Source: Plasmopara viticola (lineage: Eukaryota > Oomycota > Peronosporomycetes > Peronosporales > Peronosporaceae). Taken from it: 64,000 nucleotides of DNA. A program made the position numbers and the translations under genes. Positions within the stretch are counted from its first letter, which is position 1. Each line of letters begins with the position of its first letter. Of this stretch, positions 47,940-60,180 are shown piece by piece. The DNA lies in assembly GCA_001695595.3 (NCBI GenBank), contig MBPM02000045.1, positions 62,001 to 126,000 of the forward strand, written 5' to 3'. The notes under the pieces were generated by a model. The model searched no databases. It saw only the letters and a program-made list of their open reading frames with translations, and was not told where the DNA came from.

Positions 47940-48700
47940 CACCAGCAACACTCACTACTGTAGAACACACACAATACAATGAGTAACGTTTTACCGCGTG
48001 TTGTGTCGAATGGCGAGCTTTCTTTCGCTTTTTGGATATAAAGATAAAATGTATAAGATATATGCCGCTTCAAATCCCAACACTAGCTGATAGACACACA
48101 CGTTTTGTTGTTGCTGCGTGCGAAGGAATGAGAGCTGCAACAAACGGTACATCGCGCGACACTGCGATTTATAACACACTTGTATGTTATCCTCAAGCTT
48201 ACAGGTAAAACATATTAAATTAGCCAGAATGACGAGAATTGCGCCGCGTAGTAAGATAGATTTGCGATTGAATACTGAAGGTGTCAAATACATCCTGATT
48301 TTGTCGGTTAATTGCATTGCTGACAGCAAAGCCGATTTCGATCATCGTCTTTGTTTCTGAAAGGAAGATCCACACGTGGCATGTGGTGCCTCCGATCATG
48401 CGATCAGAACATGTTCGATACTAAAAGTGAAGAGAGTGGTACATGATTGTCTACAATCAATGCCACTTTCTATATTACCTTCAAACGATCACTTTGTCCG
48501 ACGCTTGCAATGTCAGCCACTCGCCGTCCTCAACTGCACATCCTCCTGGTCCTGTGGACTGTCACACTTGTCTTATGTTCAAAGGTCTCTTTGGTAGTGA
48601 TAAAATCGAAGTTAAAAATGCAAATGATATGTATTAACGTTCATGCATCAGCTAATGCCTGCAAGCAACGAAACTTGTTGCTTCTTTCCAAAGTAATTCA
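47940..48700. other. Conserved non-coding stretch, near-identical to unit 1
   Basis: Counterpart of 25160-25900 and the left half of the tract without visible differences from unit 1 (about 47984-49220). No gene recognised. Confidence 0.5.
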
Positions 48701-48702
48701 TT

Positions 48703-50480
48703 CTAGTCGAAACGTATCTGACATACCAACATTTTGCCGATTATATGAAGTTGGATGCGAGTAGGAGAAAAACCTCCATAAAGCAGTTTCCCAGACCACA
48801 ACTTTATGATGCGGACACACAGCGTGCGTCTAGCACGCACAGGTTTTGTCATCGCATCTACAATCACTCCATCGAAAAAAAAATAATTCGTCGCAGTCGT
48901 TTCACGTAAATCCTTAGCATACTTCTTTTCCAGTATCAAGTGCAACTCTAAAGTTGCTTTGACTTCATCGTTTGAAGTAAGCATAACAGAATTAAACCAG
49001 ATAGGAAACATATACATCACAAGTAGAACTTTGACAGGCACATCCAACTTAAAAAGCAAAAATACGTCACGAGACGATTTATTTGCTAGTTTCCACTTGT
49101 TGACAAGATTGAAAGCGAAAACGTAATGGTAATTTCGATCCCGTTCCAATGCCGTTTCGACCAATGCAAGAAGTTCATTGTCAATTCTTTGAACATGGTC
49201 TCACGATCTTATTTGACGAGAGGAATCATGCGCAGTTCTCTAGGATCGGTGCTTTCAATCTTTTATTTTCTCGTGACTATCAATCACGAACGACATCCGC
49301 GTTCACATGTGGAATTTCTTCATAAGGTCCCTGTTTTTAAGCTCTCTGATGTTAAAAAAAATTGAGCGTTCTGTCGGCTGTCATGCCATTGCGTTTCATG
49401 TCCCTCAATTCTTGGTAAAAAAAAAAAGCTTGGATCTGTGTGCCAAATCCATCGAGCTTATAGAGGGAATATTCGGTAAGCTATTTTAAAAGCAGTGTGC
49501 ATTTTAATAAGTTGTTTCTCCGTAGTTAATTGATCCACACTCCCTTGCTGATCTTTCATCGCAGTACCAATCTTTGCGCGTTTGGAAATTGCATTTAAAA
49601 GTGCCGTGTTACTCGAATTCTTAGTTTCGTAAAGATTCAATCCAAAACTTCATCGGGCTCTACAGAAGGCTCTCAAACTTGAGAGTAAAGGATGGCATTT
49701 ATTCATCAAAATACAAACGTCACTTTCCGATTTTTTATGGCGAGGTCAGAAAAGGCTAAGGCCGATCCAACCGCCGACATGGTGGAACAACGTCGCATAG
49801 CATCCAGCACCTCGTCGAATCGGATAGGTTCGTCGGGGTAAAGATGAGTGACATAGTCGATATAGGCTCGAAAACTTGTTTTTCACGCCCAACTTAAAGG
49901 ATTGTATCAGGCGTGACTTTCGAATCGGCCCAGAATTTAAAGAGGTAAGGCTCCACCCAAGACTGAACCGCGTTCGTTGATTTTCTGCCTTGGCTATTTC
50001 GACCAATTGCCCTTAGACTTCTTTTTTTGGCCTTGAAAGAATCGAAGTGGTGTCAACGGTCTTGTACTTCCTAATCGTGTGACCCACGTCAAACAACATG
50101 TCTGCTTGATCCTCGGCACGAGTCGCACGCAAAAGTCCTTCAAACATTGCCTCTTGCCCAAACATGTGGAAATCAAAGTCGGAGGCGACAATCTTGCCGC
50201 TAGCTTTCTTAAACGCTTTGCTCTCAATCACATTGGTTGCCCGAGAGTTAAGACTAGTCTGTCCCAACCATTCGTCGACGATTTTCGGTTTGTTGAGATC
50301 GAAACACAGCACAAAGTTGTCGACGACCATTGCCATGCCCTCTCCTCGTTGCAGTCAGGTACATTAGGTGTGATTGAATTCTTCAAGTGTCCTTTGGGTT
50401 GGTCGTGTCCGGTGCTCGATGTCGCGGATCTTTGATACTTCGTTTTATAAACCTTAAAATCAAAAGGAGCTTCATGCACG
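48703..50480 (-). pseudogene. Decayed WY-domain effector, second family, unit 2
   Basis: Counterpart of 25924-27710. The lower part (49164-48703) is identical in protein to unit 1. In the upper part, the frame 50336-50013 reads through LNKPKIVDEWLGQTSLN and IVASDFDFHMFGQEAMF, a segment that is frameshifted in unit 1. The N-terminal side keeps NEERAWQW. At about 50474 another frame starts MKLLLILRFIK, a possible signal-peptide remnant that soon ends in a stop. The gene was dead before duplication or died in parallel. Confidence 0.6.
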
Positions 50481-50489
50481 ACTCAGTGT

Positions 50490-51069
50490 ATCTCTAATTG
50501 TGGCTCGACCGCGAAGATATATGTGTCATATTAATAAGGCTGGTATTGTTGACATTCACCGATCTTTCTTTGCGTTTAATTTGCTGATTGCCATGTGCCA
50601 CTCACGCCATGAATATCTTAAAGGGTCTTAAGCATTCAGCAAGCGCTGTGCGTGGTAAGAATCTTTGTACCTGAACAAAGAATCCGGAAGACGACAGGTA
50701 TGCACGCGGGTTGTTATATACACACGCGACACGGTGCTATACCGTTAGCAGATCGCCACGTCGTTTGTGAAACCTACGGAGGGACCTAGTTAACGTACTA
50801 TCACATGAAGCCATACGGCCTTGTTGAGGGATGAACAAGCGCACTATTTGAAGTACGTCACAAGCATCAATTTGAATACTAGTGCCCATACTTCACGACA
50901 TCCCCAGCGTAAGCGACTAATGTGCATAAAGTAAAGCGAGACCTGGCAACGCGCTTGCACTTACTTTGACCTCTGTCATTACGTGCTGAGCTAAAGTTTC
51001 TAGATCGGCCATTTAAACACTTGAGTACGTAATACAGCTTTCACTTGAAAAAAGTAATTTACTATCGAG
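50490..51069. other. Intergenic sequence, unit 2
   Basis: Matches 27720-28300 with small indels (for example about eight bases missing near 50692). No gene recognised. Confidence 0.55.
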
Positions 51070-52268
51070 AATTAGCCACATTTTTCGGAAAAGGTTGGGA
51101 AGACGCCCTCCTTCCAAGCGCGGGGGCTAAATGCTCGCGCGCTTCGGGCAGGTGCTCTCGGGCATCTGCAGGTCTCTAACGAGTCTCACTTTCGACGCGA
51201 CGGTCCCCAGCACCAGGCCAAATCCCCTTTCACGCCCTTAACCGCGCCAGCCGCATCCGGATTGGCTTCTTTAATGTGAATCTTCTAGGTTCGAAGCGCA
51301 AGAAGCACGAAACACTCCCCGAAGATCTCCGGCGCTACCGCGTCGATATCCTTGGCCTCCGAGAAACCAAGATCTACGATAGAGGTGAGCACCGCATTGA
51401 TGACTTCCTTCTAACCCTGAAAGAAAAAAAAAAAAAAAACGAAGCCAAGACCGAAGTCACCGAAATCCGCCGCCACTGCAACCCGTCGGGCGCCACTCGA
51501 CACGCCCGATCCCGAGAAAAAACCTGGCGCCACAATAAGAAGCTCGGAACACTCCTCGGCGATATTAAAGATCTATTCCGACGCAAGTCCCTGGCCACCC
51601 TCGCGCTCCACCGCCTCTGGTCCGTCTGGCTCCGCCCCACGCTCATCTCACCCAAGACCCGCATTTGACTGTACAACACCTACGTTCTACCGATTCTGCT
51701 GTACAACTGCGCCACCTGGGCTCTTACCAAGTCAGAGCTCCACGGCCTCGAGAGTTTCCATCGCCGCCAGCTTCGCTACGCTCTTGGCTATCGCTACCCC
51801 CGACACATTTCGAATGCAAGACTCTACGACCTCTGTGATGAGCGGCCGCTGAGACTACGACTGACACAAGCTCGCTGGCGCCTGTTTGGCCATGTACTTC
51901 GCCGCAATCCCGACATTCCAGCTAACCTCCAGATGCGTGCCTACTTCTTCTCCACCACAGCAAAATGGCGCGGACGTCCCCGCACCACGCTCCACGCTCC
52001 CCTCAACACTCGACCACAACCTTGTTTCACGTGGCTCCGGCTTTCGACTCCGGATAGCACAAGACCTCGAAGTGGTACGTACCCTTGCACAAGACCGAAA
52101 GAAATGGAAGACCCTCACGACCTCGGTGCTGGCTGCACTGCCCGCCGAACGAGACCCGACGTATGCGGACACCACTCTATGCCGTGGACTAGCCAGACTG
52201 AGCCTAGCACGTGCATAACTTGGCAACGCGATAACGTAATACATTACATTACATTAATTAGCCACATT
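51070..52268 (+). mobile_element. Internally deleted non-LTR retrotransposon with 13-bp target duplication
   Basis: The 1173-bp element (51083-52255) is flanked by aattagccacatt at 51070-51082 and 52256-52268. Unit 1 has one uninterrupted copy of that sequence (28301-28313), proving insertion after unit duplication. The plus strand encodes the start of an apurinic-type endonuclease (RIGFFNVNLLGS, then LRRYRVDILGLRETKI) and, after a deletion, the C-terminal end of a LINE reverse transcriptase: SPKTRI*LYNTYVLPILLYN, FHRRQLRYALGYRYPRHIS, LFGHVLRRNPDIPANLQMR and KWRGRPR. The polymerase core is missing. The 3' end is a run of acatt repeats instead of poly(A). Parent of the two short derivatives in the window. 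Confidence 0.93.
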
Positions 52269-52412
52269 ATATCAATACTAATACTAGCCTTGAAACATTA
52301 TTAGTTTTTTGTAGCATCGTGCTGTATATCATAAGCAAACACTTTCTGAAGTGCTATATTATACACGATTAGATATATTTAAAGTTCATCGATTTGAGCT
52401 TGCGCTCTACAA

Positions 52413-52699
52413 ATGCACGTGCTAGGCTCAGTCTGGCTAGTCCACGCCATAGAGTGGTGTCCGCATACGTCGGGTCTCGTTCGGCGGGCAGTGCAGCCAG
52501 CACCGAGGTCGTGAGGGTCTTCCATTATTCTGCTTAGCTCTGACTTGGTAAGAGCCCAGGTGGCGCCCGGTGCTGGAGACCGTCGCGTCGAGGGTGAGAC
52601 TCGTTATAGACCTGCAGATGCCCGAGAGCACCTGCCCGAAGCGCGCGAGCATTTAGCCCCCGCGCCTGGAAGGAGGGCGTCACCCCAACCTTTTCCAAG
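52413..52699 (-). mobile_element. Short non-LTR derivative in opposite orientation
   Basis: The complement matches the 5' end of the element at 51083 (from about 52699 downward), the gctcttaccaagtcag piece and the 3' coding end, with the same two internal joins as the element at 256-584. It stops about 40 bp short of the 3' tail and has no clear target duplication. About 170 bp of flank present in unit 1 (28457-28628) are missing here, so the insertion was accompanied or followed by a deletion. No coding capacity. Confidence 0.88.
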
Positions 52700-53503
52700 C
52701 AACAGCAAGTTTCGTACCATGCTGTTGCTAATTATTTCTTGAAAAAAACTCCTTTTTTACAAGTTGCACCCAGGCATCGATTAAGTTTTCAACCCATGTA
52801 CTAATTTTCTAGAGCTATGTTGCTTGCAATTGGTGGTCTTACGTCATCCATCTTAATGTGCAGACCTACTTGCGAAATTTTGCAATTGTTGTTGTGACAT
52901 ATTACCCACCAATGGAGCTATGCTACTCAAATTCAGATTCTATATCGAGCATCATTGCTACCAGCGGAGCTTGCCTTTTGCTAAGAAAGGTTTGGAGGAC
53001 AATTTCTCGTCTATCTTACTTGTGATATTATTTACGACAAACCTAGAGTGAAATGCGACGACATAGGTAGTAGTGAGGCGTGATGTTTCGTGTTTCCACT
53101 ATTATAATATGTAGCTCCTACAATACTAATTATTTGAATAATTTCTATAAGCATCGCTCATCCAGGGGCGACTCAATAATTGCGGTTTTTTCTTTTGATC
53201 TGTTCCAACAGTCAATTTTTATATAAATTATGAAAAGTCCTAGAGCTAGTGTCACCGGCTACTAGGATAGTATTGCCGCAAAGTTGATCAATAGCGGACG
53301 TGTATACTTCATCTTGCGCCATAACTACGACAAATGTGTGGAGCACATCGCTCTGGCATCAATCCACTGCCTATCAATATAAACTTGTATCTCAAATGTT
53401 TTTAAAGAAGTTCAAAAAAAGATTTTTATACGATTTAATTCTCCTAGACTCGTTCGTACACTCGATATCGGGCTGTCTGGCTCGCGACGTACGTAGAAAA
53501 CGA
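52700..53503. repeat. 3' flank of effector module D
   Basis: Matches 28620-29423 of module B, including the uninterrupted Mutator-like target site near 53135, so D is the direct counterpart of B. No gene. Confidence 0.8.
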
Positions 53504-54931
53504 CTATGGGCTAATATCGTTTCGCTGAAGTATAGTAGCCACGTCTTTCGCGCTCGAGCTACCTTCTTTTTTTACTTCTCTATTCACCATGTCTAGAAGC
53601 GATTCGTGATCACGATAGTACTTTTTTACGAACTGCGTAATCAAGTTATCGGATTCCGGGCCGTAGCGTTGACGGATATACCAACACCAAACAGTCAACG
53701 CCGGGTGCGTGAAAAGTTTGTCGCCAGCTTTTTCCAATTGAAGACGTACAAAAGCATCGTCATTGTCGACGAATATCGCTTACCATTTTGTGAAGAGTGC
53801 CTCTTCCAGTCGAGAGGCACGCTTCCTGATGATTCGATTGGATGTCTTTATGGATATCATGCTCGCTAATTGTTCCTCAGTCAATCGACTTAGCAATGCT
53901 TCGAGTAATTCAGCATCTTCATCGTGACGTCGCGCTCTAAACGCATACCACGTTTCTAACAGTGGACCCTTCGTCATGTCCTCAGCTTTCATTTCTGCCA
54001 GGTTGATACCAAGAATGTTGAGCACATCGCTTGTCGTCTTTTCCTCAATCTCCCACTCTTCAAACAGCATTTCTAATGTGGTTGAAGCAGCATTGCGCGT
54101 GCTCGTGCTCTTTTGCGCTGCTGCAATGACGGTAGCAAGGGTCTTCACTTTAACTTCACGCTGCCCCCACAAGCTGTTTACCATGCCGGTGACCAATTTC
54201 TTGTAATCGGCTTTCACTAACGCCCATTCGGCGTAAGAAAGCCAGAGGCTGAGAGCTGAAGGATCCTCAACGGCATATTGGACGAAAACAGACTGCACGT
54301 GATCGAGTGAGTCGTATGACTGTCCCGAGGATACGTGCCGAAATAGCGTAATCATCACATTATTACCAGCGCTTCCTTCGCGGAGATCAACGTTCGGAGC
54401 TCCAAGCATTTCGGCCAAGCGAGCAACGCCAAATCTTTGCTCTAGCATATTAAACAATTCATCGTATATTGGCTGCTCGTCATCTTTATATTTTCGAGGA
54501 AGCCGACGAGCAAACGAGACGTATGTCTCCAAGAGCGGGTTATTGAATACGTTGCCCTTGCCGGTATCAAGTTTCAAAGCACGAAGGACATCATGCGCTT
54601 TCTTGTTCGCTACCCAATCTTTCATCAAAAGGTCGTAATAGTGTTTGGCCACGGATTCCGTCTTTAGGGACGCTAGACCACCAAGTACAGAGGTAGCCAG
54701 CTCATAGTCACTAAAGTGCTTTTTTGGCTCGTGAAACAAGGCCTCATAAGCCTCTGCAGAGTCTCCGTAGGCGTCGAGAACATCTCGGGCCCACTTTTGA
54801 TACTGTTCACTAGCAAATAAATTCGTTTCTACAACTTTTCTGTTGAATTTCTCGATAAAGGTGTTGATCACCTTCTCTTTGTCAATAGTGGGCCCTGAAC
54901 GCAGACTTGGCGCCACATTTTCCAACATCAC
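53504..54931 (-). pseudogene. WY effector copy D, missing signal peptide and RxLR/dEER
   Basis: A 383-codon frame (54931-53780; first ATG 54928) corresponds to about residues 65-443 of A. Then comes an in-frame TAA (53780-53782) directly after a conserved Trp, and the same frame continues to the normal end at 53504. Upstream, sequence homologous to the first ~65 codons and ~340 bp of 5' flank is absent; the frame abuts sequence that in module B lies near 31375. The protein, if made, would be cytoplasmic and truncated. It is the most diverged of the complete-length copies, with changes such as INTFIEKFNRKVVETNLF and YGDSAEAYEAL. Confidence 0.88.
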
Positions 54932-54939
54932 TGTAACCT

Positions 54940-56853
54940 TATGTATCAGTCCTCAGAAGTTTAAGGCTTTGTAACCGCATAGTCGGCAGTCTTCTTATTC
55001 TTCCAATAAAGCAATGTTCAAGCTCTTAGCTGTCGGGGTCACGCAGCTGACAAACCCTATGATTGCAATCATAAATCAAAATCAGGGAGCTTACGATTCG
55101 CTGCAAACTATTGCCGCCAAGGTAATTACGGGAGCAAATTTGATGGCGAGCTTCTCAGCGTGCTGAGCATTGTGCATACAAGAACCGATTGTCTAGTTGC
55201 TGTGAGCGAACTGAACAGCGATGGCGCCGACGCGGCGCGGCTGCCGACAAAACATTTACTAGCTGGGGTGCAATGCACCGAGCAGTGTATCGATTAACGT
55301 TGCTGGCTCACAATGATCTTTTTGACCGGGATATCAGTGAGACTACTTTATTAACAGTGCTGAACTTTGCTGTCTATCATAAGCTATCATCGCATCCGTT
55401 GCGGCTTTTACGTTATATATTCTCCCACGACAACAGCAACACGTAATCATCTCACTTGCATGAAGCATAAATAGCCACTGTGATGTGGTACCCGCTTGAC
55501 AGCCCAACGGTAGCTACGAACGGAAGATGTAATAAAATACTTGGCCGCTATCAATATTCTGTCGCAAATTGTGAAGCAATTCTAGAAAAATCGTTCCGCT
55601 GCTTTGCCGGCAACGCGCCACATGGCCTCCTTAGTTTTTGTTGACGTAATTGCTACCGAAATTGCTCGTTAGCTAGGATCCGGCAAGACGCGAGCACACT
55701 ATAGCAAGGTAACTGTTGGTAGAACATAAAGCTTCGCTTTGATGCTAAAAAGCTCGACACACAACTAATCCGCATTTATACAATTTTACATACTTAGGTG
55801 CATGGTATTGAACTATGTATAAGAATTGCAATTGGGACCACAAACACACGAGTACTTTATCAATAACCACTTTTGAACTGAAGCATGTTGCACATAGGAT
55901 CATTTTAACTGACCACACCTCCTCTGTGGAAGGTGCTGTATAACTCAGTAACTCCTGCTTGCACTCTGTAGTAGATCTAACGCCTTTGCAAATAGATTAA
56001 TCCCCTTAACACTCGCAAAGGATCCGGGATTAATCGCCACTAATTCCCAATCGTCGGATGCGCAGTCTTTGCTGCTAAATAACCTTGCTGGCTGCAATGG
56101 TCTTATAAGGCGCATGCATGAGTCCTCTTTGCCACCAATCAGAAGAGACAAGTCACGGTTCAATTGGCTTTTTTGGTTGAATATTGCGAATGTAGGTCGG
56201 CTAGCTACTTCGAAAGCACCTACTGTGGGGGCCAAGCTAATGAAGCTTAAGTTGACTTTTAACGCGAAAGGTAAGGAAGGCAAGTACTTTTTAAAAGGAA
56301 GGGGACAAGATGGTTTGAAGGCATCCCTGATCACAGATGATCAGGTGTGTCTGAGGTTTGCACGCTCTTACCTAAAGGCCGGTGTAAAACTTGAGTTTTG
56401 CCCGTAAAAAACTTCTCAGAACCCAAAGGGGACTTAAGGCAATGTTTCATCAGGATACCTTTAAGCTCTACCACAATTTCGAATTCTTTTTGTGAGCGAG
56501 ATAAGCGAGAGCTCTTCAAAAAGATATATATAATCAACCATTACCAAGGCGCCAAATTCAAGAAGTTCAAAGGTTTCATGCTTATGGACGGCTTAAAAAT
56601 CGGCTCAGGCCGGATGGAAATGATAAAAATTTGCGCTTCAAAAGGAGTAAAGTAGCAAACAGATTTCCCTTTCGGATATCGTGGATATGCAGCTCCTCGT
56701 CTCCAGAAGTACGGTAAATTACCTGGAAATCTCAGTGTTTTAGAGTATTTTAACAGCCACAACTCTTGCAACGGTAAGCAAGAGAATAAGATCCATGTCT
56801 GTTCCAATCGGGGAAAAAAATTGAAACTTTGGCTCATCCATGGGCTTTGAGGG
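54940..56853. other. Linker between unit 2 and unit 3
   Basis: The first ~850 bp match 31384-32280 with more divergence and small gaps. A plus-strand frame at 55189-55446 and another at 56069-56407 have no intact equivalent in unit 1. The latter (112 codons, Lys/Gly-rich) might be part of the ancestral gypsy Gag region, but I see no zinc knuckle. The single copy of the gypsy repeat begins near 56680. Confidence 0.45.
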
Positions 56854-59800
56854 GTCGCTGTCAAAAGCAGCACCCTCAGATCCGCTGAAATGCTTGTCTC
56901 CTGTATTGGTGAGGTGCCCAACTAAGGAAGAAATAAGCCCTCATGCTTTGCGTACGGTTGACGTACAACGTGAAATTTGGACTCTGATAGTCTGACAGCT
57001 CTTGAAGAAGATACAAGCAACATCAACTGCTAATTCTGATGCTAAAATACTAGGTTGAAAAGCACCATTTCGAGTCATGATAAATTTGCGTGACAACAAT
57101 GGATTGCGGCAAATCGAATAGATTGCCTAATGTTCTTGGAGTAATTCTCATAAGAGCGGGTTTGGATTTGGATAAATAGCTCTATACGTTGTTATAATTA
57201 AAGTTGACGTGCTATAAGTTTTAAGAATTTCAAGAGTACGAAGGAAGTGTTTATCTTTGTCAAGGACAATGTCGATTTACTCGTGTGCATGCCGTGTTTA
57301 GAAAAGTACGAGCCCTTATCTGATTAACGGGTCATTGCTATAGAGAGTAGCTGCCCGATTTCGGGCAACATGAGTTTAGCGATTATCCCTTCGGTCCTTT
57401 TGTATGCACAATTACTTCGAAGATAGGCATAAAAATACACACTCAAAGTAAATACGGGAGGTGTCAAGTTGCTGTTACTTTTTGAAGATAATTGTGATGA
57501 CGTCTTTTAAGTTTATTCTAGCTTGCAATGAATTTTGCTGGAAGCACTGGATACCTGAAGACGCTGACAATGATAAGTAGCATAGCCCCAGGTAGGTTAC
57601 AATATAGCACCACTAAGTGTGGGTAACAAAGTTCTTCAAGCCGAAAGCATAGGTCCGCAATATAGAGTATAGCACAGTATCGTAGATAACTACGAAGAGC
57701 GTATAGCATAGCTTCGCTAGAACATGATAGGGATGAGATCCAAATGTTCTTTCGGCTGTCACGATTAACATCGTAGCAGACAAAAGGACTTTTAGCGGTG
57801 AGATACATGACAACGCACCTTATTGTTTTGTCACGGCAGATGTGTCATGATGCAAGATACTGAGCCACGCCGAACCCAGATCTACTGAGCTTTAGCCAAC
57901 TTTAAAGCAGAAAATTATCGCGGAGACAATTCTCAAAGACGAAAACCCGTCTTGAGGAGACAAATGTGTACAAAGATGTATTAGATTAGTTTTATAAGTA
58001 AGGCACTTTGCGGCTGAGCGTTTATGGTCTGAAGGGTCTCGAAAAAACAGTTTATAGACCCAAGACTAAGTTTCACAGGATAGAGGAGTGAGGAAAACGA
58101 TTGACCTCATGCTATGCATGAAGCACTACGTCATCAGCCGTTGCCGCTTGAGTAATGTGAGATCGTTAATGCCTATTTGTTAAAAAAGGTAAGGAAAGCT
58201 AAGGTGCAAGAGTCGTTGCACTCACCACCAACGTTTTGGAATCTATAGCTGAACGGAAATGGTGATCAGTTGCTGTTTATAATGAGCTGCTCAGCGCAAC
58301 GGTACCTGATTGAGCGCCTATTCCAAAAGAACGCGCGTCCTACTAGCACGTTCAAATGCACATTGCAATTGTTACTATCATATTCAAGCGACAGACTCTT
58401 CACAGTGGGAAGTACACTTAGCGGCATGCTTGGATGTTTCAGAGCTAGTAAACACCCCTGCGATGCTTGATGGTCTTGTGACACAGCTGTATTACACTCT
58501 TTTGCTGTAATACAGCGATAATGACGCAAAACTGTCGGCTCTATTAGCTTATTCGGACCAAACAAGGCAAGCTTTTGAGGTCTCGACGAGCAGTAAACCT
58601 TTTACCGACAACGAAAATGTCCATGTGGCAGTTGGGATTAAAAATCTCGGCTTCTTTGAAACCAGATGTTGGGCATAGACGAAATAAAAGTTGATTTGTC
58701 TAGGCCAGCGCTCAACTCATACAAGATTTGGGAAATTGGCTAGTATAGTGCTGGGTATGCGGATTGCGTAAACAAATTTCAGTTTTACTATGGAAGATTA
58801 TTGAGAGGAATGCTTCTTTTGCAAGCATTAAAAAAAAACTGGGTAGGTTCCAGTTCTATGGCTCAATTCATTGAACTCTAATAAGCATCTTTTGTGACTG
58901 TTCTGACTGCACCATCAGTTTCTTGTCACTCCAACTAAATGAAGATGATAGTAAGCGAGCTGTCCTGATTGTGTCTGGTCAGCTTATGTCTGCCGGATGA
59001 AACTACCTCGTTCTTGACGAGAAATTCCTTGCCATAAAGTAAACGCTGGAAAAATTCTGAGTGAGCTTTTCGGCTATGAGTACTTTGAGGTCGGTTCAAC
59101 CCGCACATTCCTGGAAACGGCGATAATTTACGCCCATCTTGCCCCCAAAAATGACAAAATGGCTTATATTCTTCGCAAACTATAGCTTCCGTATTGAAAA
59201 CAAGTCTGGAAACCGAAAGGTGTTTGCAGACACGCTTTTGTGCAGCTCAGACGAAAAGTATAAAACAGCTAGATTTAAAGCTCTACGGACGCACAAAGAA
59301 AAAAGAGATGCAAAACTTATGCCTTGTTTGAAATTATCTATTGCAGGTGAAGGTGCTAAAGCTGAGAAAATGAACCTTTGACAGCGACATTAATTGCAAC
59401 GCTACAAGAGTACAGAAAACTTGTTCTACAGTAGGCCGAACCAAAAGATCCATCGCGAGTTTCTACCTTAAATCTTGAAGACCTGATGAATCACATATAC
59501 GTGGAGATACGTGTTTTATCAAATATGTGGTCCTTTTTGTCGCAAGCAGGCGTTTTGTTTTGTCCCCGCAAGAAAATGGAGGCCTCATATGTGGACAAGG
59601 ATGCGAGGAGCTGTGGTATCTGCCTGGAGGTCAAATGTGCGGCTTACGCGCCAGCTCCTTTCTAAAAGTTGCCACAAGAGGCCAGCTTTGGAGGCCCACA
59701 AAGGCTCGATTTTATCGTTAGCTTGCCGAAATTCTTGGCACCATGAGCATAGTCCCGCCTCAGCAGGATAGTGCAGCTGGTACCTGTTAAACCCAGTATA

Positions 59801-60180
59801 GCTACCAAAAAAGCAGCAGCGACTTTAACATTGATGAATATGACCTTCAGACAGATGTGGTCTCGCGATTTACTAACGCATTTACGCGCTGCCCCACACT
59901 TTCAACGTCATACAATCCACAGAAAGTAAAATGTTTGCTTGAAAAAAAAATGCGTCTCTTGAATTTGCTTGTTTTAGCCGACTTTCAGCAGATTTAGACA
60001 GTCGTTTTTGTAGAGAAATTGGCCCCAAATTAAAGACCTTGGTGGAGAAGGTTTCCAGCTTTCCTTCCAATTTTCAATACATTCCTGCCTCTAAAAACTG
60101 GCAAAATTTAATAGCATTTATTGCAAAACAAGTTGGCACCGAAAATATGGAAACCATGCACATCCAACCATAAATAGCTA
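56680..60180 (+). mobile_element. Ty3/gypsy relic, unit 3, without internal duplications
   Basis: The oldest-looking but structurally simplest version. RNase H end: the frame 59139-59381 reads PPKMTKWLIFFANYSFRIEN and FADTLLCSSDEKY, the clearest gypsy signature in the window. Integrase: about 59580-59720 read CGICLEVKCAAYAPAPF (zinc-binding half), then VQLVPVKP-type core sequence near 59770. The segment equivalent to 11991-12450 of unit 1 is present (58200-58680), showing that unit 2 lost it. Many stops. Confidence 0.75.

Larger units (their letters stand above)
33192..56853. repeat. Higher-order tandem repeat, unit 2
   Basis: This is a collinear copy of unit 1 with these differences: a 460-bp deletion in the gypsy relic (junction at 35193/35194), no inversion in the Mutator-like element, a 1173-bp non-LTR insertion (51083-52255), a short inverted non-LTR derivative (52413-52699), and a more degenerate second effector (D). 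It ends where unit 3 begins with the same gypsy sequence (gtcgctg at 56854). Confidence 0.92.

Noticed and set aside
51276..51668. 130-codon frame as an intact endonuclease gene
   Set aside because: Only the first part resembles the endonuclease; the second part belongs to the reverse-transcriptase end, so the frame spans an internal deletion.
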